A stretch of 7,511 nucleotides of DNA from Myxococcales bacterium (GTDB lineage: Bacteria > Myxococcota_A > Bradymonadia > Bradymonadales > Bradymonadaceae). The notes beneath the pieces were generated by a model. It was not told the DNA's origin. It ran no database searches and worked only from the letters and a program-made list of their open reading frames with translations. The position numbers were made by a program, and so were the translations under genes. Positions 1 to 5,770 of the stretch are shown here, one piece after another. The stretch covers positions 1 through 7,511 of the forward strand of contig SKMT01000419.1 in NCBI GenBank assembly GCA_007120915.1. The letters are read 5' to 3'. The stretch's first letter is position 1; each line of letters starts with the position of its first letter.

Positions 1-617
1 CGCCGGTGTACCACGGCCACGGAGGTGGCCGGGAGGAGAGCGAAGCCTATCTGTTGCGCTACTTCTCGGAGGTCTCCAAGGGCATCCGCGATTATCTGGG
101 TGGGGCGGAGGGCCCGGTGATTCTGGCGGCCGTCGATTTTTGCCATCCTCTGTTCAAGCGGGCCAGCAAGCTGCGCAATCTCTCGGAGGAAGGCATCGAG
201 GGCAACGTCCATTTCTGGAACGACAAGCAGATCTACGAGGCGGCCTGGCCGATCGCCAAACGGCAGATGGAACAGCGCATCGACGAGGCGCTTGAGCGCT
301 GGGAGCGCGCCTACGGTCGCGGCAGCGCCGAGACCGACCCCGCCACCGTGGGTCGACGGGCTGTCGAAGGGCGGATCCACAAGCTGCTGCTCGACGAAAA
401 TGCCGAGCAGTGGGGCCAGTACAACCGCACCACCGGTGAGGTGAAATTCTACGACAACAACGACGCTGACGACGAGGATGGAGCCCTGGCCGCTGACGTG
501 TACGACGAGATCGCGGAGACGGTCATCCAGCTTGGCGGCGACGTGGTGGTGGTCCCCTCCGAGGAGATGCCCGCCGACTCCGGAATCGGCGCAATTCTGA
601 GGGGCTTCGGCGGATAA
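1..617 (+). CDS. baeRF-family (bacterial eRF1-like) protein, 3' part
   Basis: Partial gene. The reading frame is open to the left edge (first full codon at base 3), so the GTG at 6 is probably internal. About 204 C-terminal residues remain and end at TAA 615-617; family members are usually about 350-400 residues. I recognise the C-terminal half of the baeRF family, most like subfamily 3. Cues are an ILAAVDF strand then a helix (about residues 39-58 from base 6), a WPIAKRQ helix, then RIHKLLLDENAEQWGQY, and near the end a DVYDEIAETVIQLGGDVVVVPSEEMP block before AILRGFG. Family members are bacterial homologues of archaeal/eukaryotic release factor 1, thought to act at the ribosome in rescue, hibernation or quality control; the exact role here is unknown. 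Just inside the window the sequence HGHGGGRE precedes a long helix, much as the GGQ loop does in eRF1, but there is no Q. The family call is firm; the subfamily is less certain. Confidence 0.8.
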   Translation, partial: PVYHGHGGGREESEAYLLRYFSEVSKGIRDYLGGAEGPVILAAVDFCHPLFKRASKLRNLSEEGIEGNVHFWNDKQIYEAAWPIAKRQMEQRIDEALERWERAYGRGSAETDPATVGRRAVEGRIHKLLLDENAEQWGQYNRTTGEVKFYDNNDADDEDGALAADVYDEIAETVIQLGGDVVVVPSEEMPADSGIGAILRGFGG

Positions 618-653
618 GCGGCTCCCTGGGGGGATCTCGGCGAAGGCTCAGTC

Positions 654-715
654 CACTATACGCAACAGGATGCGAGCGGCTATAGTGAGGCTCGATTTGT
701 CGAGATCTCATCGAG
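654..715 (+). promoter_or_regulatory. Inverted repeat and -10-like box upstream of the kinase
   Basis: The gap 618-730 contains a perfect 7-base inverted repeat, CACTATA at 654-660 and TATAGTG at 681-687. Inside it CGCA (661-664) can pair with TGCG (671-674), so the two stems stack with a 6-base bulge. The right arm contains TATAGT, a 5-of-6 match to a sigma70 -10 box. I see no good -35 box at the right distance. Next comes a small hairpin, CTCGA 691-695 with TCGAG 700-704, and a second TCGAG at 711-715. A regulator bound to the repeat would cover the -10 box. The promoter call is inference. Confidence 0.35.
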
Positions 716-730
716 TTGTCGGGAACGTTG

Positions 731-1903
731 ATGTCCACCAGGCCCAACCAGCCATCGGGGAGGCGGCGCGAGACCACCCGTCCCATGGACGCCCCCCAGG
801 TGCTGGTGGGCCGAACCCTGGAGGGGCGCTATCGGCTCGATGAAGTGCTCAACACCGGGGGGATGGGCATCATCTTTTCGGCCACGCAGTTGAGCATCGG
901 CCGGCGGGTGGCGGTCAAGATCTTGCGTCCCAGCCTGACGAAAAACCCGTCTCTGGTCGAACGGTTTCAACTGGAGGTGGAGACGGTCGCTCAGATCGCC
1001 CACCCCAATGTGGTCAAGCTGATCGATACCGGGCGCGACTCCACGGGGTTGACCTACCTGGTCATGGAGTTTGTGGAGGGCAAGACGCTGCGCCAGGCGT
1101 TGCGCCATCGGGAGTTGAGGCTCTCCGATATCCTGAGGGTGTTCGCCCAGGTCTGCGATGCACTCATCGAGACCCACGGCCAGCAGATCATCCACCGGGA
1201 TCTGAAATTCGACAACATCATGATCCAGCGGATGCGCGACGGATCGATTCACGTCAAATTGCTCGACTTTGGGGTGGCCAAGCTTCTGTCGCAGGATCAC
1301 AATCTGACCGAAGGGGGCCAGGTCGCCGGCACGCCGGCGATTGTGGCCCCGGAGCTGGTCGATGGTGCCGAACCGACGGCCCGCAGTGACCTGTACAGCC
1401 TGGGAGTGTTGCTGTTTGCCTCCTTTGCCGGGCGGCTTCCCTTCACGGCGGACAACGACCTGGAACTGATGCGGGCACACAAAACAGAACCTCTTCCCAA
1501 CGTACGAAAAATCGTGGGCGACCAGGTGCCCGAAGAGGTGGTGGATTTAACCTATGAACTACTGGCGAAAGATCCGTCGCATCGGCCTCGTTCGGCCCAT
1601 GCCACAGCGCGTCGTCTGCGGCGGATGGCCGATCGATTCGACGAACAGTTTCCAGACGCCACCGCCTATGTGCCCCCGGAGAGCGTGGCGCTGGAACAGA
1701 CTCCGGAGAAGATCGAAAAGATCAGCGGGATCAAGCCCATCGACACCGACGACGGCAACAGCGACAGAAACGGCGGCGGGTTGTTCGGGAGGCTCTTTTC
1801 TCGACAGGTCGTCGCCCCGATGAGTGTGGTCGCCGGGCTGTTCAGCATCCTGATGATCCTGGTCATTGCGCTGATCTACTTTCTGTATCAAGAGTTGATG
1901 TAG
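731..1903 (+). CDS. Membrane-anchored Ser/Thr protein kinase (Hanks type)
   Basis: 390 residues from ATG 731, which has a weak GGGAA (721-725) five bases upstream. TTG 716 and ATG 785 are in-frame alternatives. The kinase domain covers about residues 34-295. It has the P-loop LNTGGMGIIF, the ATP-binding Lys63 in VAVKIL, the helix-C Glu82, HRDLKFDN with catalytic Asp157 and Asn162, DFG at 179-181 (metal-binding Asp179) and APE at 206-208. All catalytic residues are present, so it should be active. Two usual residues differ: Asn replaces the first Gly of the P-loop, and Phe replaces Pro in HRDLKPEN. A charged, probably disordered linker (about 310-355) leads to one hydrophobic helix (about 364-386), with only a few residues beyond it. 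The protein is therefore tail-anchored with the kinase in the cytoplasm and has no PASTA or other outer sensor domain. Its target is unknown and its neighbours give no clue. The gene stands alone, with its own upstream region and a repeat array after the stop. Confidence 0.93.
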   Translation: MSTRPNQPSGRRRETTRPMDAPQVLVGRTLEGRYRLDEVLNTGGMGIIFSATQLSIGRRVAVKILRPSLTKNPSLVERFQLEVETVAQIAHPNVVKLIDTGRDSTGLTYLVMEFVEGKTLRQALRHRELRLSDILRVFAQVCDALIETHGQQIIHRDLKFDNIMIQRMRDGSIHVKLLDFGVAKLLSQDHNLTEGGQVAGTPAIVAPELVDGAEPTARSDLYSLGVLLFASFAGRLPFTADNDLELMRAHKTEPLPNVRKIVGDQVPEEVVDLTYELLAKDPSHRPRSAHATARRLRRMADRFDEQFPDATAYVPPESVALEQTPEKIEKISGIKPIDTDDGNSDRNGGGLFGRLFSRQVVAPMSVVAGLFSILMILVIALIYFLYQELM

Positions 1904-1904
1904 A

Positions 1905-1979
1905 TGAGTGTTGGGTGCTGGGCGCTGGGCGCTGGGCGCTGGGCGCTGGGCGCTGGGTGCTGGGTGTTGGGTGCTGGGG
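1905..1979 (+). repeat. TGGGCGC heptamer tandem array (array 1)
   Basis: Nine head-to-tail 7-base units cover 1912-1974, starting one base after the kinase stop codon plus one degenerate unit (TGAGTGT, 1905-1911). The five central units are identical TGGGCGC. The outer ones are TGGGTGC, TGGGTGT and TGGGTGC, and TGGGG ends the array. Ten G-triplets, each separated by exactly four bases, lie on the coding strand; four are enough for an intramolecular G-quadruplex in DNA or mRNA. A uniform centre with worn edges is what slippage growth leaves. The form recalls the heptameric STRR repeats of filamentous cyanobacteria, though homology is not implied. Confidence 0.92.
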
Positions 1980-2250
1980 CGGAACCACGGCGATCAAACC
2001 ACCGGGATGAAGACCCCTGCGGCGCAAGGCACGCAGGGCTCTGAAAACCGGCAAACCCGACGCTAAACGAACGCCTCGGTGGTTCACTGCTCCATCTTTC
2101 GGTCGCTCTCCCCTTGGATTCGACCGTACTATGCCTACAGTCGGATCGATACGAAATCTGGTGCTATCATCTCGCCGCCGCATTTTACTTAAATCTCCAC
2201 CCGTTTAGAGCCGATCCCGTGACTGGACCGAACTAACCAACGGAGCCGTT
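1980..2250 (+). other. Intergenic leader before the acyl-CoA dehydrogenase
   Basis: No convincing gene. After array 1 there is a hairpin: CCCTGCG 2015-2021 with CGCAGGG 2032-2038, a 10-base loop, and AGA/TCT pairing outside one mismatch (2011-2042). It has no following T-run, so it is not a standard terminator. AACCACCG (1997-2004) and CGGTGGTT (2077-2084) form a wider inverted repeat. The stretch 2179-2198 is AT-rich for this genome. The ribosome binding site for the next gene is GGAG at 2242-2245, five bases before ATG 2251. Confidence 0.5.
2162..2170 (+). promoter_or_regulatory. Possible extended -10 promoter
   Basis: TGCTATCAT combines a TGn extension with TATCAT, a 5-of-6 match to TATAAT. 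It would start transcription near 2177 and give a leader of about 74 bases before the acyl-CoA dehydrogenase ATG. No -35 box is recognisable, which an extended -10 promoter can tolerate. This is a weak call. Confidence 0.25.
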
Positions 2251-4017
2251 ATGAGCGAAGAACAAGAGCTTGGATTCTTCATCCCCGAGTCGAGCCGCCA
2301 GGGACGAGAGGCGCTCGAAGAGTTTGCCGCTGAGGTCAGCGAGCAGAACGCCTATGACGGCGATGAGCATTTTCGGCGGCTCGTAAACTTTTACGCCCGT
2401 GAAGATCGGGTCGATCAGTTGGATGGTGCACTCAGTGAGTTCGGGCAGGTGATGTTTGGTCCGCTCGATGACCTGGTGCGACAAAACAACGCCCAGGGAA
2501 ACGAGCCGCAGCTCGATCGGTGGTCGGACTACGGAGCGCGCAAAGAAGAGATCGACCACCATCCGACCTATCACGAGGCGGGTCGGTATATCTACGGCAG
2601 CGGGGTGATGGCGGCCTACGAAGACTTTCCGAATTCGATGGGGGCGTTGAGCCGGTTTTACGTGTCGGGGCAGAACGGTGAAGCGGGCCACAACTGCCCG
2701 CTGGCCTGCACCGCCGGGGTGATCCGGGTGCTTCAGACGGTGGCAGACGACGAGCTTCGCGACCGGTATCTCGACGGATTTCTCAACCCGGAGTACGGCG
2801 AGCATCTGGAGGGAGCGCAGTTTCTCACGGAGGTGCAGGGTGGCAGCGACGTCGGCGCCAACGGCACCCGGGCGACCCGTGCAGATGACGGCACCTGGCG
2901 GATCGACGGCGAGAAGTGGTTTTGCTCCAATGTGGACGGCGACATCTTCTTGATGACCGCGCGCATCGACGAATTGGACGAGGAGGGCACCGCCGGGCTG
3001 GGGTTGTTCCTGGTGCCGCGAACCCTGGAGGACGGTCAGGTCAACGGGTTCTACATCCGACGGCTCAAAGAGAAGCTGGGTACTCGGTCGATGGCCTCCG
3101 GCGAATGCGACTTCAAGGGGGCGGTCGCCTGGCACATCGGTGAGCTCGGCGAGGGGTTCAAGCACATGATGAACCACGTCATCAACACCTCGCGGCTGTA
3201 CAACGCGGTGGGCTGTTGTTCGATGGGCCGGCGCGCCTTCGTGACCGCCCGGGCCTATGCACGCCACCGAGAAGCCTTCGGCCACGCCATCGGTAACTAC
3301 CCGCTGGTGCAGGAGACCCTGGCGGACATGCGCGCCGAAACTGAGCTGATGCTGTCGGGGACGATGCATCTGGTGGCGATGCAGGACCGCATCGACGCCG
3401 GGGAGACCAGCGACGAGGAAGAGCAGTTCTTCCGCATGGCGCTGAACATCAACAAGGCGCGCACCGCCAAGTCCGCCCGCGAGGTGGTGGTCGATGGCAT
3501 CGAAGTGCTCGGCGGAAACGGTGCGATCGAGACCTTTTCGGTGCTGCCGAGGCTGCTGCGAGATGCCGTAGTCTACGAAAACTGGGAGGGCACCCACAAC
3601 ACGCTGTACATGCAGGTGTGGCGGGACATGAAGCGCTATGGAGTGCACGAAGGGTTCTTCGGATACCTGGAGTCATTGATCGACGAGATCAGTGACAACC
3701 CGGAGGTCGAGCAGACCGGCGAGCTCGCCGAGCGGCTCGACGGGCTGCAACAGGACACCATGGAGGTGCTGGAGAGGCCGATGGCCTCGGCGAGCCTGGC
3801 GATGCGGCGGCTCGTCGACGACCTGGCCTACACCTTCTACGCGGTGGTGCGAGCCTGGGAGCGCGGTTCCTTCGGCGAACAGGAGGGCGAATACGGCGAT
3901 GCAGTACTCGAACACTTCATGGACCGCCGGTTGCGTCCCGGTGAGCCGGAGGTGGGCGATCCGTTGTTTCTGGAGCGGATTGGGTTGATCAGTGAGATCG
4001 CGGGTCTCGAGACTTGA
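2251..4017 (+). CDS. Acyl-CoA dehydrogenase, AidB/long FadE-like
   Basis: 588 residues, ATG start with GGAG five bases upstream. FAD-dependent enzyme that oxidises an acyl-CoA to the trans-2-enoyl-CoA and passes electrons to electron-transfer flavoprotein; cytoplasmic. Landmarks in order: an N-terminal helical region (1-135) with little similarity to short acyl-CoA dehydrogenases; NGEAGHNCPLACT (142-154); the flavin/substrate strand FLTEVQGGSDVGAN (191-204); EKWFCSN (221-227); RRLKEKLGTRSMASGE (270-285); a helical domain with RHREAFG (339-344) and EVLGGNGAIET (418-428). WEGTHN (445-450) contains Glu446, at the position of the catalytic base of medium-chain enzymes. An extra helical tail (about 470-588) makes it about 200 residues longer than the 380-residue standard enzymes. 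The TEVQGGSD, KWFCS and LKEKLGTRS words resemble AidB and related long FadE proteins. The substrate cannot be read from the sequence. It is probably transcribed alone, with a repeat array overlapping its stop codon. Confidence 0.93.
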   Translation: MSEEQELGFFIPESSRQGREALEEFAAEVSEQNAYDGDEHFRRLVNFYAREDRVDQLDGALSEFGQVMFGPLDDLVRQNNAQGNEPQLDRWSDYGARKEEIDHHPTYHEAGRYIYGSGVMAAYEDFPNSMGALSRFYVSGQNGEAGHNCPLACTAGVIRVLQTVADDELRDRYLDGFLNPEYGEHLEGAQFLTEVQGGSDVGANGTRATRADDGTWRIDGEKWFCSNVDGDIFLMTARIDELDEEGTAGLGLFLVPRTLEDGQVNGFYIRRLKEKLGTRSMASGECDFKGAVAWHIGELGEGFKHMMNHVINTSRLYNAVGCCSMGRRAFVTARAYARHREAFGHAIGNYPLVQETLADMRAETELMLSGTMHLVAMQDRIDAGETSDEEEQFFRMALNINKARTAKSAREVVVDGIEVLGGNGAIETFSVLPRLLRDAVVYENWEGTHNTLYMQVWRDMKRYGVHEGFFGYLESLIDEISDNPEVEQTGELAERLDGLQQDTMEVLERPMASASLAMRRLVDDLAYTFYAVVRAWERGSFGEQEGEYGDAVLEHFMDRRLRPGEPEVGDPLFLERIGLISEIAGLET

Positions 4018-4073
4018 GTCGTGGGTCTTGGGTCCTGGGTCTTGGGTCCTGGGGTCGTGAGGTCCTGGGGTCG
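4015..4073 (+). repeat. TGGGTCY heptamer tandem array (array 2)
   Basis: Units run TGAGTCG (4015-4021, whose first three bases are the acyl-CoA dehydrogenase stop codon), TGGGTCT, TGGGTCC, TGGGTCT and TGGGTCC (4022-4049). Three 8-base variants follow: TGGGGTCG, TGAGGTCC and TGGGGTCG (4050-4073). Five consecutive G-tracts with four-base loops (4023-4054) fit a G-quadruplex on the mRNA strand. The array shares the TGGG frame with arrays 1 and 3 but has a different last three bases. Confidence 0.88.
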
Positions 4074-4185
4074 TGAACCACAGTCGGTCAACCGAAGCTC
4101 CCCATAAATCTTAGATAGCCGTAGGCGTAGTTCAGCCGGAGGCGCCCCTAATAGATGGCGATCGCTTCAGCACGGAGGTCTCCGG

Positions 4186-4208
4186 AGACTCCAAGACCCA
4201 AGACCTCA
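4186..4208 (-). repeat. Short inverted heptamer array facing array 2
   Basis: CCAAGACCCAAGACC at 4191-4205 is, read on the minus strand, GGTCTTGGGTCTTGG, which is the same TGGGTCT heptamer as array 2. It matches array 2 bases 4024-4038 at 14 of 15 positions (11 in a row). The two arrays therefore form an inverted pair about 150 bases apart and could base-pair in single-stranded DNA or in a transcript of the region. Confidence 0.7.
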
Positions 4209-4215
4209 ACGAACA

Positions 4216-4238
4216 CCAAACCCTTGGTTTGGAACCAA
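4216..4238 (+). other. Two overlapping, mutually exclusive hairpins
   Basis: Hairpin A pairs CCAAACC (4216-4222) with GGTTTGG (4226-4232) over a CTT loop. Hairpin B pairs TTGGTT (4224-4229) with AACCAA (4233-4238) over a TGG loop. They share bases 4224-4232, so only one can form at a time. There is no T-run after either. They lie about 100 bases upstream of the odhB start and would be in its leader if transcription begins upstream. Confidence 0.5.
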
Positions 4239-4257
4239 AAGTCTGGTAGGTCCGTGG

Positions 4258-4280
4258 GCAGCGCCGCCGTAGGCGGCTGC
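4258..4280 (+). other. GC-rich hairpin in the odhB leader
   Basis: GCAGC (4258-4262) pairs with GCTGC (4276-4280), and CGCC (4265-4268) pairs with GGCG (4272-4275) over a GTA loop. The 9-bp stem has a 2-base bulge. No T-run follows, so it is not a standard terminator. It contains the third GCCGNAGGCG motif, which may simply be a dispersed repeat. Confidence 0.5.
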
Positions 4281-4335
4281 TGAAGTGATGTTTCGATGTC
4301 AATGTTGAACGAATTTCAGTGTTGCGAGGCCGTAC

Positions 4336-5553
4336 ATGAGTGTCCCCGTGGAGGTGCCCAAGCTTGGTGAGTCCGTCACCGAAGCTTTCATCGCCGAATG
4401 GCTCAAGAAAGAGGGTGAATTCGTCGAGGAAGACGAAATTATTGCCGAACTGGACACCGATAAGATCTCGGTGGAAGTGCCGGCGCCGGTGTCGGTTGTG
4501 ATCTCGGCGCTGAAGTTCGATCTGGACGCCTCGGTGAATCCGGGCGACGTGATCGCTGAGATCGATGAGGATGCTGACCATCCGGAGGGCGAGCCCGAAG
4601 CGGCGGCCGAAGAAGAGACCGACGAACCGGCGGACGACGCGTCCGAAGAACCGGAAGAGGTCGTCGAAATCGACGGGGTGAAAGCTGGTCCCGCGGCTCG
4701 ACGGCTGATCGAAGAGCACGAGCTGGATGCGTCCAAGATCGAGGCAACCGGTCCTCGCGGTCACGTCACGAAGGCGGACGTGAAGGCGCATATCGACTCG
4801 GAGCCGGAGCGAGCACAGGAACCCGCCCGCCCCGCCGTTGATGTCGACACCGGTGCGCTCGAAGATCGGGTGCCGATGAGCAGCCTGCGCCAGACGGTGG
4901 CCAAGCGGCTGGTCCAGGCGCAGTCGGACACCGCCATGCTCACCACGTTCAACGACGTCGACATGTCGGCGGTCATCGAGCTTCGCAAAAAATACCGCGA
5001 CCACTTCCAGGAAAAATACGACATCAAGCTGGGCTTCATGTCGTTTTTCATCAAAGCGGCGATTGAGGCGCTGAAGGAGTACCCGGCGGTCAATGCCGAG
5101 ATCGACGGCGACGACATCGTCTACAAAAATTACTACAACATCGGTGTCGCCGTCGGCGGTGGAAAGGGGCTGGTCGTCCCGGTGATCAAGAACGCCGAAC
5201 AGCTCAGTTTTGCTCAGACCGAGCAGGAGCTGTCGCGGCTGGTAGACCGGGCTCTGAACAACAAGCTGACCCTGGACGAACTGCAGGGCGGCACGTTCAC
5301 CATCTCCAACGGCGGGATTTACGGATCGCTGTTGTCCACGCCGATTCTGAACCCGCCGCAGTCGGGCATCCTGGGGATGCACCGCATCGAAGAGCGGCCG
5401 GTGGCCGTCGACGGCGAAGTCGAGGTGCGGCCGATGATGTACCTGGCGCTGTCGTACGACCACCGGATCATCGACGGGAAAGAAGCGGTGTCGTTTCTGG
5501 TGCGGCTCAAAGAGTGCATCGAAGATCCGGAGCGGATTCTTCTGGAGGTTTGA
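4336..5553 (+). CDS. odhB: 2-oxoglutarate dehydrogenase E2, dihydrolipoyl succinyltransferase
   Basis: 405 residues, the same length as E. coli SucB; ATG with GAGG six bases upstream. It is the core of the 2-oxoglutarate dehydrogenase complex and moves the succinyl group from lipoamide to CoA in the TCA cycle; cytoplasmic. The single N-terminal lipoyl domain (1-77) has the lipoylated Lys43 in DTDKISVEVPAP. A flexible linker rich in Glu, Asp and Ala (78-112) follows. The E3/E1-binding domain is at about 116-153 (AGPAARRLIEEHELDASKI, GPRGHVTKADV). The catalytic acyltransferase domain (about 175-405) has LTTFNDVDMS (202-211), typical of succinyl rather than acetyl transferases, and the active-site SYDHRIIDG with His376 and Asp380. 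One lipoyl domain and the TTFNDVDMS word favour OdhB over pyruvate dehydrogenase E2. The E1 gene (odhA/sucA) is not next to it, unlike the common odhA-odhB order; lpdA follows after 217 bases. An alternative symbol is sucB. Confidence 0.96.
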   Translation: MSVPVEVPKLGESVTEAFIAEWLKKEGEFVEEDEIIAELDTDKISVEVPAPVSVVISALKFDLDASVNPGDVIAEIDEDADHPEGEPEAAAEEETDEPADDASEEPEEVVEIDGVKAGPAARRLIEEHELDASKIEATGPRGHVTKADVKAHIDSEPERAQEPARPAVDVDTGALEDRVPMSSLRQTVAKRLVQAQSDTAMLTTFNDVDMSAVIELRKKYRDHFQEKYDIKLGFMSFFIKAAIEALKEYPAVNAEIDGDDIVYKNYYNIGVAVGGGKGLVVPVIKNAEQLSFAQTEQELSRLVDRALNNKLTLDELQGGTFTISNGGIYGSLLSTPILNPPQSGILGMHRIEERPVAVDGEVEVRPMMYLALSYDHRIIDGKEAVSFLVRLKECIEDPERILLEV

Positions 5554-5592
5554 TGGGGGCTGGGGCGCTGGGCGCTGGGCGCTCGGGGCTGG
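5554..5592 (+). repeat. TGGGCGC heptamer tandem array (array 3)
   Basis: Begins on the base after the odhB TGA. Units are TGGGGGC (5554-5560), TGGGGCGC (5561-5568), TGGGCGC (5569-5575), TGGGCGC (5576-5582), TCGGGGC (5583-5589), then TGG. The consensus is that of array 1, 3.6 kb away. Five G-tracts of three to five bases with short loops fit a G-quadruplex on the mRNA strand. Confidence 0.85.
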
Positions 5593-5770
5593 TTCGTTGA
5601 GGCGCCGGGGTCTCGCGTACCTCAGATCCCCGAACTCCCTGCGGGCTGCGCCCTTCGGTCGGTCGGGGCTACGATCGGGCGAACGGACCGTCTGGGGTAT
5701 GACACACAACGCCACCTAGGTCACCACGATACAACGCTACAACGCCATCTGACACACGAGAGGTATCAGT
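5593..5770 (+). other. odhB-lpdA intergenic region
   Basis: No gene is supported. The stretch 5631-5672 is a GC-rich palindromic patch: CCC-TGC-GGG at 5637-5645, then GCCC 5650-5653 able to pair with GGGC 5666-5669 around a doubled GGTC. It looks like a dispersed intergenic repeat. Just before lpdA is a run of the word ACAACGCY at 5706, 5731 and 5739; the first and third extend to 11 of 12 matching bases (5706-5717 and 5739-5750). The lpdA ribosome binding site is GAGAGG at 5758-5763, seven bases before ATG 5771. With no clear terminator or promoter visible, it is uncertain whether odhB and lpdA share a transcript. Confidence 0.5.

Larger units (their letters stand above)
4082..4335 (+). other. 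Intergenic leader before odhB with GCCGNAGGCG motifs
   Basis: No gene is supported. It holds an AT-rich patch (4104-4117) and three copies of the near-palindromic word GCCGNAGGCG: GCCGTAGGCG 4118-4127, GCCGGAGGCG 4135-4144 and GCCGTAGGCG 4266-4275. There is also a perfect 12-base palindrome GTCTCCGGAGAC (4178-4189), an inverted heptamer array and hairpins listed separately. The odhB ribosome binding site is GAGG at 4326-4329, six bases before ATG 4336. I could not place a promoter with confidence. Confidence 0.5.

Noticed and set aside
716..730. TTG at 716 as the kinase start
   Set aside because: In frame, but no ribosome binding site is well placed before it; ATG 731 has GGGAA five bases upstream and adds no loss of the kinase domain.
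680..1480. 266-codon minus-strand open frame
   Set aside because: Antisense shadow of the kinase gene; no recognisable motif.
2233..3648. 471-codon open frame on the minus strand
   Set aside because: It lies wholly opposite the acyl-CoA dehydrogenase. The sense protein has clear family motifs, the antisense one has none, and long antisense frames are expected in GC-rich genes.
4178..4189. Perfect palindrome GTCTCCGGAGAC as an operator
   Set aside because: One or two 12-base palindromes are expected by chance in a window this long, and there is no promoter next to it.
4132..5715. 527-codon minus-strand open frame
   Set aside because: It is opposite odhB and the flanking repeats, and its termini are translated repeat DNA. 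No recognisable domain.
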